A stretch of DNA of 64,000 bases from Liolophura sinensis (GCF_032854445.1 NC_088297.1:19231127-19295126); one strand, 5' to 3'; shown: positions 1 to 10,821, counted from the first letter of the stretch. Notes: generated from the sequence alone by a model not told the origin. Made by a program: numbers and translations.

Positions 1-118
1 GTTATACGACGGCGGCCAGCATTATAGTGGGTGGAAACCGGGCAGATTCCGGGGGGGGGGGAACCCACGACAATCCGCAGGTTGCTGGTAGACCTTCCCA
101 CGTACGGCCGGAAAGGAA
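1..118 (-). repeat. SINE-A copy, cut by window edge
   Basis: The sequence matches the internal body of the SINE-A family on the minus strand, from the CGTCGTATAAG block to the CGTACGGCCGG block. It lacks the tRNA-like head. A run of ten G (51-60) interrupts the body. The 3' tail would lie left of the window. Confidence 0.85.
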
Positions 119-1348
119 AAAAAAACATTCATAAATAGTTTCCTGCATATATATCTGCATATAGAATATGCTCTCGAAGTGACCACAAAATGGCGCCAGT
201 TGTGAAACACATGACGTGCAAAATTAAAACCAGTGTAGTGTACAACACTTCTGTAGCCATTTGCGTGATAAAAAAAAAACACACAGCTATGTCTACAATT
301 TTGTACTTAGGTAAAAATAATTGCATAAAACGAAATTAAATATGAACTAAAACCGGTGCTGTTATACCCTGACTTTGGATAACTGTGTTGACTGCTGAGT
401 TTGGCTAAAATTTTAAACTTAAAATATGACTTAATACCAGTATTAGCAAAAACACTTTCCAACAACTGGGCCTTGTATGCCACATGTGGGAAAGTTCATC
501 AAAACTTTCTGTGACGTCATATTTTCTGTAAATGGCGAGCTTTAAAAGATGTAAACGAATTTCCACGCGTTTCTCAAACTTTATTCAACTAGGGCTCGAC
601 TACAATGCAGTTATACAACAATCGTTGCATTAGTTCTTGAGAAAAGAAAGTTTAAAAAAAAATTCTAAATTTTACAAAATCCAAAAATGGCCACCAAACC
701 ACGTGATCAGCTTGCCCCCTTATTTACATCACACAATTCCTAAGCATACCCTAAAACATACCCACGTTTCATATAAATGGGATTTATCACCACTTACACG
801 ATGCTCGCATGTTTGATTTTGCAAAGCTTTTTGACGATTACGTATAATTACATATAATTTGATTAGCCAGTCTAAGCCAGATTTACTCATGGAAAGGGTT
901 CATACTAAGATGTATAAATTAAGTCATCCAGCTATAGTCGCGTGTGCCAAATTTGTAATAAATTGGTTCGGTGTTTCTAGAGAATGGTTTTCATATAAGT
1001 CTAACGTGACCACCTAGTCATGTGACACAGAGCGACACATTTTTATATTCACCACTTCAAACCATAGGCAAGCAACTTCTTAAGTTGTAATAAATTTGAT
1101 CAGGCGGTTTTCCGTAAAAAAATATTATTAGTAATCCTGACAATTTCAACAGGGTGTCGCCCTGCAGGGCCGATCCTCTAATAAATCAAACTAAAAGTTT
1201 GTTCCCCTAAGTTGTTCTCAGTTTATCAAGGTACATGCCGCTTGATACGAATGTAGATATTTAAACAAAATATATGTGTCTGACCATGTCAGTTGACATT
1301 ACAAACAAATAACAAGTACACAAAACACACAAAAAAAACGAAAGCAAG
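119..1348. other. Intronic or intergenic DNA, nothing recognised
   Basis: AT-rich sequence without a convincing exon or known repeat. It probably lies in the intron before the exon at 1816, because that exon begins inside a codon and needs an upstream exon outside the window. Confidence 0.5.
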
Positions 1349-1460
1349 CATGAGCCGGACTCACAGCGACCTCACAGCATTGGTGGGTTGCTCCTGTGTC
1401 TGTTACGAAAAGGTTACGCTCGGCCACGATGACCACGGGGGCCTCCTTACACCGCCATGA
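1349..1460 (-). repeat. SINE-A head fragment
   Basis: Diverged match, on the minus strand, to the SINE-A region from the CCAGCTC box through the ACCAATGCGGTCGC block to the GGCCTCC start. Only the tRNA-like half is present. Confidence 0.55.
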
Positions 1461-1491
1461 CCATGGGTTAATCCGAATTAGACTCGCATGT

Positions 1492-1602
1492 AGATGGTCT
1501 TGGGTCTGCTAGATACCTGCGGATGGTCGTGAGTTTCCTGCACGTTCTGCCCCATTTCCTCCTACCATAATGCTGTTCTCCACATGTAAGTGAAAGAAGC
1601 CT
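1492..1602 (+). repeat. SINE-A body fragment
   Basis: Diverged match to the SINE-A body (CCTGCGGATGGTCGTG, then ACCATAATGCTG, then TAAGTGAAA) in plus orientation. It lies between two related direct repeats of about 53 bp (about 1457-1507 and 1645-1697). Confidence 0.6.
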
Positions 1603-1815
1603 TTAGTACGGCACAAAACAAGCAATGGATTAGGAAAAAAATACACCCCATGACCATGGTTTATCGGAATGAGGCACGCATGTAGATGGCCTTGGGATTA
1701 TTGATTGTCTATTAGGCATGACGATTAATATGCAAATTTGTCTTATGACGCCTAGAATGTCGAACTTTTAAAAGATGTAGTGCACTGATTGGCTTTTTTG
1801 TGTTCTGTTTTGCAG

Positions 1816-1938
1816 GATGTCTGTTTGGAGATAAGTCTACAAAATGCAGCGGTATAAAATCGGCTCATTGTTATACAGCTAGCAACAGAGACTTATGCTG
1901 TGAGTCGTGTGCAGAGTTAAAGAAAACGGGTCGCCCAG
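1816..1938 (+). CDS. Penultimate exon, secreted cysteine-module protein (ADAMTS-like C-terminus)
   Basis: An AG acceptor at 1814-1815 and a GTAAGT donor at 1939 bound a 123-nt exon with matching phase-1 ends. It encodes one six-cysteine module: CLFGDKS..C........CY.......CCESC, followed by a short basic linker. The next exon encodes a related module, so the protein has tandem modules, one per exon. From family memory, such C-x2-GD-...-CC-x2-C modules occur at the C-terminus of invertebrate secreted metalloproteinases of the ADAMTS/reprolysin type. No catalytic domain is in the window, so that assignment is inference. The protein is likely extracellular and disulphide-bonded. The 5' part of the gene lies left of position 1. 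Confidence 0.72.
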
Positions 1939-1982
1939 GTAAGTGTACGTTTGGAGTGTTTAACATGAAGGAATATTAGTGT

Positions 1983-2450
1983 ACAATATACACATAGAGA
2001 GTAGAGCCAGAGCAGCGACGACAGTGTGATAACTGACAAATGGTCACACAGAACAATTAGGTAAAAAAGATATGCAGTGATATTAATTACAATTAAGTTT
2101 TATTTATTTATTTATTTGATTGGTGTTTTACGCCGTACTCAAGAATATTTCACTTATACGACGGCGGCCAGCATTATGGTGGGTGGAAACCGGGCATAGC
2201 CCGGGGGAAACCCACGACCATCCGCAGGTTGCTGCCAGACCTTCCCACTTACAGCCGGAGAGGAAGCCAGCATAAGCTGGACTTGAACTCACAGCGACCG
2301 CATTGGTGAGAGGCTCCTGGGTCATTACGCTGCGCTAGCGCGCTAACCGACTGAGCCACGGAGGCCCCAATTACAATTAAGTAGTCCTCCACTGACCTAG
2401 TATTACTCAAAATGCTGTCTTATCATCACATTTAACATATCACCACGTTA
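1983..2450 (+). repeat. Family C repeat, copy 1 (split by a SINE-A)
   Basis: Shows the family C blocks in order: GCCAGAGCAGCGACGACAGT, ATATGCAGTGATATTAATTA, then AATGCTGTCTTATCATCACA. A SINE-A (2099-2368) is inserted inside it with a 14-bp target duplication. The middle of the element is deleted relative to the copy at 6.8 kb. Confidence 0.75.
2085..2382 (-). repeat. Full-length SINE-A with 14-bp target-site duplication
   Basis: The element (2099-2368, minus) has a TTTATT-rich tail, a body and a complete tRNA-like head ending GGCCTCCGTGGCTCAG on the minus strand. The identical 14-mer AATTACAATTAAGT flanks it at 2085-2098 and 2369-2382. It lies in the intron between the two cysteine-module exons and inside a family C element. 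Confidence 0.95.
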
Positions 2451-2535
2451 AAACAACGCAAATGAGCGAGATCTCGGGGATGATTAGTCCACCAGCAGAA
2501 TCCTGGTATATGCAGGAATACAATATAATTGTAGA

Positions 2536-2708
2536 CGTACAACAAAGAGAGTAAGGCCAGAGGAGCGAGGACAGTGTGATAGCTGGCAAATTAGTAAAGT
2601 AACCGGTGAAATACGGCCTCTTGTCAATTTACCTCAGTTATCTGTTTATCCTATCTGTTCATGTAAATGTTTAAATAAAAGAAATTAAACTCCCATAGCT
2701 TAACAGAT
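2536..2708 (+). repeat. Family C repeat, copy 2
   Basis: Begins with the GAGAGTAAGGCCAGAGGAGC block and continues through ACCGGTGAAATACGGCCTCT to the CTGTTCATGTAAATG block. These are the same blocks, in the same order, as at 6.8, 41.1 and 45.4 kb. Confidence 0.75.
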
Positions 2709-2919
2709 ATTCGTTATAACACTTCACAAACATGATCCACTGAAAGTTTCAATTTACTTGGCCATTGCTGAGTACAGATGCTCACAGCAATATCTGACTA
2801 AATTACCTAACATAAACTTATTTAACGTGTTCAGCTCATTGCCTTATAAGTCTGTTTTCTGCTCTGCCCCCTGTTCATAATTATTTGCAGTTTTATTTGT
2901 TTCTTTTCTTTGAACGCAG

Positions 2920-3014
2920 GTTGTGAGTATGGGGACAAGTATACTGGCTGCAAAGTAAATGACTGCACGTCACCTTCGTATATAAAGAATTGTTGTGGGA
3001 TGTGCAACAAATAA
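2920..3014 (+). CDS. Terminal exon, secreted cysteine-module protein
   Basis: The acceptor CGCAG ends at 2919 after a T-rich tract. The phase joins the upstream exon as G|GT, giving Gly. It encodes a second module, CEYGDKYTGCKVNDC........CCGMC, then Asn-Lys and TAA (3012-3014). It aligns cysteine for cysteine with the preceding exon, which is strong evidence that both are real and arose by exon duplication. A possible ATTAAA poly(A) signal follows at about 3256. Confidence 0.72.
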
Positions 3015-3262
3015 GTCACAGGTTAAAGCTCCAGTTGAACGAATGACGGTCTTGTTGGTCCCTATTACAGTGGCTACATCTACTATAGATCAGCAATCAA
3101 CAGAGACACAACCACTGAACAACTATATAGCAGCCTTTTTAATGTATGAGAAACATCGCCGCGGATGGAGATCCTTCTGTTCATATCTATTAATGCTAAC
3201 GACTTTAATACTTTTGTAACATATTTCGCAACATGGACTGGTGGTCACAGTGGAATATTAAA

Positions 3263-3851
3263 CATTTTTAGCTAACCTTGAAGTCACTTCGCTTTTTTAT
3301 TTTATTTGTTTCAGACGTGTGTGAAGACGCACTGAAGAAATTTTCACTTACACATGTGCAAGAGTTCGGTCAAAAACTTCTGTGTGTATTTGAATCCCCA
3401 TTAGTGTTTACCCCGAGGGTTGTATTCTTGTGTCAGCTGAAACGAATGTGTCAGTGCAGAAAGAGAACAGAGAGCGATGTATTTCAGTATCTTTCTGCGG
3501 CGCCACGTTCAAACCCCAGAGATTTGGGGAGTGGAAATGTAGTTCGCGAACAGTGATCAACTGTAAAATTGTGACACTCGGAATCTGGTTTTCGTGTGGG
3601 ATCAACTCGAGATTCAATACGGGAGTTTGGAGTTACACGGTGATGTCGTTGCCTTGCAGCACAGCATGTTCGGCAGTACATTTTAACAAGGGCCCGGCAT
3701 ATAATAAAATAAAAGATGATTTCCCTTGTAAATCTTCTAAAAAAAATATTTTAAGAAATAAAAGTAATCGATTATGGACAGGTTTCATTAGTGTAAGCAC
3801 TACTCACCTTTGCTTATTCGTGGCCTCATGATGTCATAACGTCGAAATTCC
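3263..3851. other. Intergenic DNA, no supported gene
   Basis: Overlapping open frames exist on both strands, but none has splice support, compositional bias or a recognisable domain. I treat them as chance. Confidence 0.5.
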
Positions 3852-4334
3852 GAACTCCCGTGTTAGCATGGCATATGCCATATGAAAGTCCTGAATTAGC
3901 ATGGCATACGCCATATGAACTCCTGAATTAGCATGGTATATGCCATATGAAATCCCGTGTTAGCATGACATATGCCATATGAACTCCAGTGTTAGCATGG
4001 CATATACCATATGAACTCCCGTGTTAGCATGGCATATACCACATGAAATCCCGTGTTAGCACGGCATTTGCCATATGAACTCCCGTGTTAGCATGGCATA
4101 TACCATATGAACTCCCGTGTTAGCATGGCATATGCCATATGAACTCCCGTGTTAGCATGGCATATACCATATGAAATCCCGTATTAACATGGCACATGCC
4201 ATATGAACTCCCGTGTTAGCACGGCATTTGCCATATGAATTCCCATGTTAGCATGACATATGCCATATGAACTCCCATGTTAGCATGGCACACGCCATCT
4301 TAACTCCCGCATTAGCGTGGCATATGCCATATGA
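3852..4334. repeat. 32-bp palindromic minisatellite, about 15 units
   Basis: Fifteen head-to-tail units of about 32 bp. The consensus starts GAACTCCCGTGTTAGC and continues with ATGGCATATGCCAT, a perfect 14-bp palindrome, then ATGA. Units differ by a few substitutions, many inside the palindrome (CATATACCAT, CATTTGCCAT, CACACGCCAT). Two unit ends alternate: GAACTC and GAAATC. Confidence 0.95.
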
Positions 4335-4507
4335 CAGCTGACAACAATACAATATTTGTGTATATCACAGTATGATATAGAGCCTGGTCATCAGTCTTGG
4401 TGGAAATTTGATCGAGATTACGATAAACTGACAAGTGTCAATATTGGTCGATGATAGCGATATAAGTATATGTAGATAAATGTCATTAGCAACACATTTA
4501 GGGGTAT

Positions 4508-4652
4508 GCAGACATATTTATTTACTTATTTGATAGTTGTTTTACGCCGTACTTAAATATTTCACGTATACGACGACGAACAGCGTTATGGTTGAAAGAA
4601 AGCGGACGGAGCCTGGAGGAAACCCACGACAATCCGCAGGTCGCCGGAAGAT
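4508..4652 (-). repeat. SINE-A fragment, diverged
   Basis: A TTTATTTACTTATTTGA tail, then TTTTACGCCGTACTTAAATA and the body to the CAATCCGCAGGTCGCCGG block. The tRNA-like head is missing. Confidence 0.8.
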
Positions 4653-5809
4653 TGACACGAACTGATCACAGTGTCATGGAGTTACTGCAGAGCCGATCTG
4701 AGTTGTTTTGGCGGCATTAAAGCACTTTAAGTGCACTTGAACATTTAGCCTTTAGTAATTTACATTAATTTTCAGAATATTACTTCCCTGCTGTTACTAG
4801 CTGTTGGTACCTAGAAAATTTCACTCACATACTGACGACATGTGACATATGAACTCTACCCTAAATAATGGTGAGCTTCATGGGTTCAGGCATGAGATGT
4901 TTATTTTTTCCACGGTGAAAATATCGATGAAACTGTCAGGGTTAATTTCGTTATTGTTAGAAATAAAGTGTTAACTTCGGATGCAATTCCATGAGTCCAC
5001 ATTATAAGTTATGTACTGATCTGGGATCCAACCCCTTGTCTGCCCAGTGTTTGGATCCACCTCTACTGCCTTTGGGTGTAATCTTAAGGCAGGAAGTTTG
5101 CGTATAATTTAAGATAACTCAAAAGGAACACCTCTTGGCGATCTTCGCAATGTTCGACTGTGGAATAGTCCGCATTCCCTCAGCAACTCCCATCTTACCC
5201 CTTCCAATCTTTTATCAATGGTATTACCATTTACATGAACCATATCGACAAGGTTTTCAAGGAAAGTGTGCGCTTAACACGTCATAACTGTTTATCATGT
5301 TGTTATCATATAATGATAGTTTACCGCATTATTACCATTTTCTTCAAGGTAACCGTTTACCACACCTGTAATCACCTGTATTATTGTTTCCCACTACATT
5401 ATTACGTTTACCACAGAATTACAGTTTATCTCGGCATTACCGTTCCTCATCCGAGTTCGATCAGAATACTGAATTAGCGCGGAGTCTGGATGTGACTGTC
5501 AGGCCCTTGATCAAATAGATTTAGCATATTTATATGGCATTTGTCAACAAATACACTTACCCTTCTTGGCGGGTATAAATGTGTTATATTGGCGTGGATG
5601 CATGTAACCGGTAGCAATCTGAGATATGTGTTCAAACGAAACAGTCCTAACTATCAAACTATTATAACATTTGCACTGTAGACAGTTATTCCATGTTGAA
5701 AATAACACTGATAAACTTGTGAACCCCAAACAATTGGAAAGAAAATAAAACGATCCAATCAAAACAGATCATGTACCTCCTGTACCCACCTTGTAACGCC
5801 CATGCTTTC
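4653..5809. other. Intergenic DNA, nothing recognised
   Basis: No exon with paired splice sites and no known repeat. Around 5230-5450 the sequence is a loose low-complexity series of TTACCA/TTACCG words, which suggests old simple-repeat decay. Confidence 0.5.
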
Positions 5810-6440
5810 TCTTTTAAAACCGGCACTGATGGTTCTTTTTTTAGAGCATTCGCTTCGTGGGCGGTTGATCTAGGGTCAATCCTGGATCGGGTCAGTCCTA
5901 AGACCATAAAAGAAGAAGTTGTAACTTCCTCTCTTGGCGTTCAGCATTAAAGGAATAGTGCAATATAAGCGTCAAGTCCGACATTCCTATACCATTCATA
6001 GTCCGTAAAGGGCGTTCCAAGTCGATAATCGCAATATCCATTTCCACAACAACGTTTAACACTAACTCCCGAAGACAAAGGTATGTAAGAAATTATACAA
6101 ATAAGAAATAAAGCCGGTAACACAAAAGAGAGAAGTGGTCATCAGTTTTCAATGATGCCGGGCAGACAACGAATATTCCAGGCATGAATTCCATATCAAA
6201 GTTTAAATTCGTAGTCCGTGAATGAGTTCCATGTCAAATAACAGCTAAACAAGTATCTCGATGGCCGTATCAGTATAATGGCTCAGGTGGTGTGGTTTAC
6301 TTGTCTTCGGAAGTCGTATCAGTTGAGCAGCACTAGATAAAAGGGCGGTGAAAATCCGTCCTGCAACAAGGAGGTACATGACATGCACTCTAAAGATTCC
6401 TTTGTCTTCGTATGACAAAAATTGTTAAGTACGAGGTTAA
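5810..6440 (+). repeat. SINE-B copy split by about 300 bp
   Basis: 5810-5962 matches the tRNA-like head and first third of SINE-B (AGTTGTAACTTCCTCT, then GGCGTTCAGCATTAAAGG). 6266-6440 matches the remainder (ATAATGGCTCAGG, GCACTAGATAAAAGGG, CCTGCAACAAGGAGGTAC, AAAATTGTTAAGTACGA). The intervening 5963-6265 is absent from the copy at 35.7 kb, so it is an insertion in this copy. Confidence 0.75.
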
Positions 6441-6735
6441 TCCTTAAGCTCCCACCTACTCCCTTTTTCTCTAAAAAATAATAGAAATCAACTCGGAATA
6501 CGAGTTTAAAAATTTGAATTGGATGCCATACCTAGAATATTGACTGTCCCCAAGAAAAACTGATAACTGCTCCTCTAATACATGCTATCAACTTTACATA
6601 CTGATCATAAATTATTTCTCTTATATTCATAGGGAAACTTGTGGTTGTCGGTGTTTTTCTGAATAGTGTAACGGATTATCTACTTGGAACGCCCCTTCAT
6701 GGTCTTCGAATGGTATACGCCTTTGTCGGGCATTT
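5973..6735. repeat. Imperfect inverted repeat, arms of about 65 bp
   Basis: The left arm, about 5973-6040, contains ATACCATTCATAGTCCGTAA then GGGCGTTCCAAGT. Its diverged reverse complement is at about 6667-6735 (on the minus strand: ATACCATTCGAAGACCATGA then GGGGCGTTCCAAGT). The loop holds the second half of the split SINE-B. Confidence 0.55.
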
Positions 6736-6807
6736 AGGATTATAAAATACATGTCATGTTGATAAAGGAACCCATAGACAACTGTTGCCATTAGCTGTAA
6801 TATAAAA

Positions 6808-7105
6808 GACTACAGCATAGAGAGTCAAACCAGAGGAGACATGACATTATGATAGTTGCAAATACGCAAAAGCAATCTGTAAAATATTGTCGATATACCT
6901 GAATATGGGTTTAATTCTAACTGATCGTGCTTAAGTAACAGCTAATTACACGTCCCTTAGTTTAATGGCTCAAGCAGAATTACGTAAAACAAATATGCAG
7001 TGATTTTTTAAATTATTTTCATTTAATTTAATTGCAATATATTAGATGTCACTTGTCCAATACCCAAAATGCTGTATTGTCATCATTTAATATACAAACA
7101 CATTA
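6808..7105 (+). repeat. Family C repeat, copy 3 (most complete)
   Basis: Contains the head block (AGAGAGTCAAACCAGAGGAG), the TTTAATTCTAACTGATCGTG block, TTAGTTTAATGGCTCAAGC, AAACAAATATGCAGTGAT and the AAATGCTGTATTGTCATCAT end block. Confidence 0.75.
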
Positions 7106-8009
7106 ACTAATATGATCAGTGCTGTGCGTGAAAGAAACTGGAGAGTCTTGAAAAAACCACCAACATTTGGCAAGCCACTGAAGAACTTTTTCACATTAAC
7201 ATACAGATATCGGTACAGTATTAGAAACGGCCTTTAGCGATCGGTACACTATGCCAAGGGACTCACAAGCGTCATCGGCCGCTACTCTTGTAAACGACTA
7301 ATCAGTTATAGAACGGAGTCACCCTGTTAAATCCCGGCTTTTAACCCACACCCCGTGTGTCCAGGCGATTAACGGCAATCTTCCGCCTTTCAATAATCAC
7401 CCTTAAACACGATCCGTTTCTTGGCCTGATGGTAAAATATCCCAACAGTTAATGTGTGATATTTAAGTAAAACATAATGTATAATTTCGTGTTCCCTATT
7501 GTGGAACAATTCGTCCGTAGCCTCATGCAATTCTAAGACGTCAATTGATATTTACAGCAATATATAAATATGTACACATGTACTGAGTGTAGTGCTCATA
7601 TGGTCACGTGACTTGTCGGATCCGTGACAAGGCAAACCATTGTACAACATAGGGTAATAGAACCACACGATAAATGCGGAAAAAACATGATTTATGCGGG
7701 ATCACTTGAGTCGTGAGTGGACGTGTCACAAGCTTAGGGAGGCATACAGTACCGAGTAAGATCTATACGGGTTACTCACACACAGGCGTTCAGCTGCACA
7801 GAGATTTCATGGGCTAGTCGACTTCATTTATTTCATTGACTGGTAAATGTTGTACTCGACAATAGGTTTGAAAGAATGCGGAAAGAAAGTGCCATTGAAG
7901 GTCAGGGTGTCTCGAAAGTCCTTCTCCACAGCCATATTTAGACCAGGATCGCCGAGTGGTGAAGATTATGGGTAATAAACCCCCAAACAAGTGACGTTCA
8001 GTTTTATTA
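7106..8009. other. Intergenic DNA, nothing recognised
   Basis: No supported exon. 7830-7900 has faint resemblance to a SINE-A tail, too weak to annotate. Confidence 0.45.
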
Positions 8010-8110
8010 TTTAAGCATTTACATGATCAGAGTATATTTTTAATGGACGTAAATTGAAAAGAGGCTGTATTTCACACATTTACCAGTAAAAGATAGATAA
8101 GTAAAGTAGT
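8010..8110 (-). repeat. Family C fragment
   Basis: On the minus strand this reads GTGTGAAATACAGCCTCT, then TCAATTTACG and a CTGATCATGTAAATG block, in the order seen in plus-strand copies. Confidence 0.5.
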
Positions 8111-8130
8111 TCTTACATACCTGATTAGTG

Positions 8131-8301
8131 ATAACCAATTCAATTTATTTATTTATTTTCTTTGATTGGTGTTTTACGCCGTACTCAAGAATATTTCACT
8201 TATACGACGGCGGCCAGCATTAAGGTGGGGGTAAACCGGGAAGAGCTCGGAGGAAACCCACGACCACCCGCAGGTGGCTGGCAGAATAACCAATTCAATT
8301 T
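8131..8301 (-). repeat. 5'-truncated SINE-A with 16-bp target-site duplication
   Basis: The element at 8147-8285 runs from its TTTATT-rich tail to the body and stops before the tRNA-like head. The identical 16-mer ATAACCAATTCAATTT flanks it at 8131-8146 and 8286-8301, so the missing head reflects truncation at insertion, not later deletion. Confidence 0.93.
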
Positions 8302-9738
8302 TGAAAAGCAAAGGGACAATAAAGGAAGCCTGATCAATCGTGAAAAATGCCACAAAGCAAACAGAAACATGGAAGTATCGGGGAAAAAGGGGGTTGAACC
8401 GTCAGAATAAAAGCTTTGTGTTAGCAAAACAGACAAAAACAATGAAAGACAATATACACAGTCATAATATTGTCAAAAATCACTACGTGGTTCAAGATTT
8501 GAACCTGATCTGTAACTTGCAAAGATGAAGCCCCAAGTTTCAAATCTGTATGATGAACAATTTCTTTTTTAAATCGGGAAAACTGCCAGTAGAGAGCAGG
8601 ACAAAGATGGCCATACTTTGTCGAAAATCGACAAAACGACGTGGCGCGTAACGAAAACTGATTTGTGAAGGACACAAACGGGTGGTTGCGTTGTACTGAC
8701 TGGGAGTGTGGGTGGGGTGGGGGAGAAAAGAGGTTAATAAAGGTTAACTTACTTTGTTATTTAGTTTGTGTTGAGCCATAAAGGACCTGGCGGAAAGCCG
8801 GCCCCAGAGAGGTACTATGAGAAAATGCATATTTCAAAAAGCCCAGTACAATTCTGTAAATTTCCGAATCACAAGTACAAAACTTGATCAAAGCACCCTT
8901 AAAAGTCAAATGGCCATAAAAAATAGATGCTTTCCCAGTAATAATACACCAAAACCTGAAACTTTCATGTAGGTATTTATGTGTACTGTGAAAGTTTCTT
9001 ACTGCTTAACGTTTGTCTTCATATGTAAAACATAAAATTTATAATGTCATCAGTTTTGTTTTATTTTAGCAAGTTTAAAATCCGTATTTCTACCATAGTC
9101 TGTCAGGCATTCTTCATAGCACAGCGAATTAACGAAAACCCTGTGGAGAACAGGTAGCACCTCAAGGAAGCGTTCGAATCTTTGAATGGATTTTTTCTTT
9201 GGAAACATACTTTTGTGTGACTAAAGATATAGGCCGCCTTGCATTAAATAAATGTTATGAATTAGAATGGATAATTGTTATGGTATGGTATACGTAACTT
9301 ACGGCAACTTCATGTAGAGCGAAGTCATTATTCATCATTAATCAAAATTCATTAACATTAACATGTTACGCGTAGCGGAATGATAAGCATGAAAGTTGCA
9401 TTTGTTATATCATTACTTATATAATTAATAATGTATATAATTGATCGGTGCATAACTGCGTGCTGAAGAATTTTCAGTAAGTTACATTTGTGGTGCAGTG
9501 ATTTTCCTTACCGTACACTGTCTAATGCCAAACAAAAGATACATGTACTTCAGCGTGACTGGAGTAGTTTACTATTTTCTCATTTTATGACCTATACATC
9601 GCTTTAGTCCTTGTCTGGAGCTTCGTAAGTCGCATGTTTGTCATGGAACAGGAAAAGAAGAGTAAAAGACAACTGAAGAAACACGTGGCCTTACAATTGT
9701 GTCAAGAGCTGTCACTCAGAGCTATAGTCAATTTCGCT
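8302..9738. other. Intergenic DNA, nothing recognised
   Basis: No open frame here has splice support or recognisable content. The block 9230-9500 is AT-rich with ATAT/TAAT words. Confidence 0.5.
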
Positions 9739-9980
9739 TCATCAGGTAGCACCAATGCGGTCGCTGTGAGTTCAAGACCAGCTCATGCTGGCTTCCTCTC
9801 CGGCCGTACGTGGGAAGGTCTGACAGCAACCTGCGGATGGTCGTGGGTTTCCGCCGGGCTCTGCCCGGTTTCCACCCACCATAATGCTGGCCGCCGTCGT
9901 ATAAGTGAAATATTCTTGAGTATGGCGTAAAACACCAATCAAAAAAAAAAAAAAAAAAAAAGAAAAAAATCATCAGGTAG
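9739..9980 (+). repeat. 5'-truncated SINE-A with 11-bp target-site duplication
   Basis: The element at 9750-9969 starts just before the ACCAATGCGGTCGCTGTGAG block and ends in a long A-rich tail after AAAACACCAATC. TCATCAGGTAG flanks it at 9739-9749 and 9970-9980. The body is close to the other full copies, so it is fairly young. Confidence 0.93.
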
Positions 9981-10084
9981 ACACTTTCTTGCACTGAGGC
10001 CGATTTCCCACCTTACGGTACCAAGTCCCTTGTGCTGATTTAGTAAAACCATAGGATGTTACTCGGCGAGGTAGGTTTAAATGC

Positions 10085-10375
10085 TCAGTGCTCTGAACCA
10101 GCTGGGAGACCCCGGGATTAAACTCGGGTCGGGCCGAGAGACTTTCAAAAAGGTGCTTCTTGTAACCTTGCTTGCTGCTCAGCACTGAACGACTCAAGCA
10201 AATATTAAACTGGTTGACTTCGTGTCCGTATAATGTGACTGTGTGGGTGTCGCGCCTAGATTCTTCGCCATGATACCTGAGAGGCGGCAACACCTCGGCG
10301 GCATGGACTCGCTCTGCCACCAGAAGACTCATTATATATACACACACCTAATGGCTCCTCGTCGTCGTGGTTACG
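10085..10375 (+). repeat. SINE-B copy, head to near the tail
   Basis: Starts with a tRNA-like head (GAGACCCCGGGATTAAACTC) and continues with GAGACTTTCAAAAAGGTGCT, GCTGCTCAGCACTGAACGAC, a TAATGTGACTGTGTGGGTG block, CGGCGGCATGGA and a CTCCTCGTCGTCGTG end. The same order appears at 51.2 kb (+) and 52.2 kb (-). Confidence 0.75.
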
Positions 10376-10821
10376 AGGCAATACCCCAAATATACCTTCA
10401 TACATATTCTTTCATATTTTTACATGTAATATTCATACTCTACAGTGTTCTATTCTTGTGGGTAGCCGTGTTGCTTGCAATCTCAGTAGGAAGTCTTATA
10501 TCACAGGCCATAGTCGAGTGAAGGCCTTTCCTCACAGCACATTGTGTATACCGTCGTGAACTGAAGAATGATTTGAATTCAAAAGTCTTTTGAATACAGG
10601 TTTCTAAACATAAATAGAGCGCTAAAAATCACGAAGAAAGAGTTGTCACTAGAAAAGAATTTTTAACCACTATATGTGCACTGCATCAACTTCAGCAGTG
10701 TTCGTTGTGTTAATCTCGTGTTAACAAACCTCATAACCACTTTCCAGCAAATGTGTTACAACTTTCCTCCAACACCTTGAATTGAAGCTTCATCTGTGCC
10801 ATAGCAGAGCGATTGTATAAA
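10376..10821. other. Presumed 5' flank of the LRR gene
   Basis: No repeat or exon recognised. It likely contains the promoter and 5' UTR of the receptor at 10822, but I see no canonical TATA/initiator arrangement to place the start. Confidence 0.4.

Noticed and set aside
2128..2325. Open frames inside SINE-A copies with recurring peptides (also at 9634-9930, 52610-52807, 53018-53227 and elsewhere)
   Set aside because: The same peptide recurs only because the SINE recurs. The copies are non-coding Pol III-type elements.
3278..3831. Overlapping open frames on both strands as a gene
   Set aside because: No splice partners, no domain, and frames open on both strands suggest chance.
3852..4334. 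32-bp repeat array as a CRISPR
   Set aside because: Repeats are contiguous without unique spacers, and the host DNA is clearly eukaryotic.
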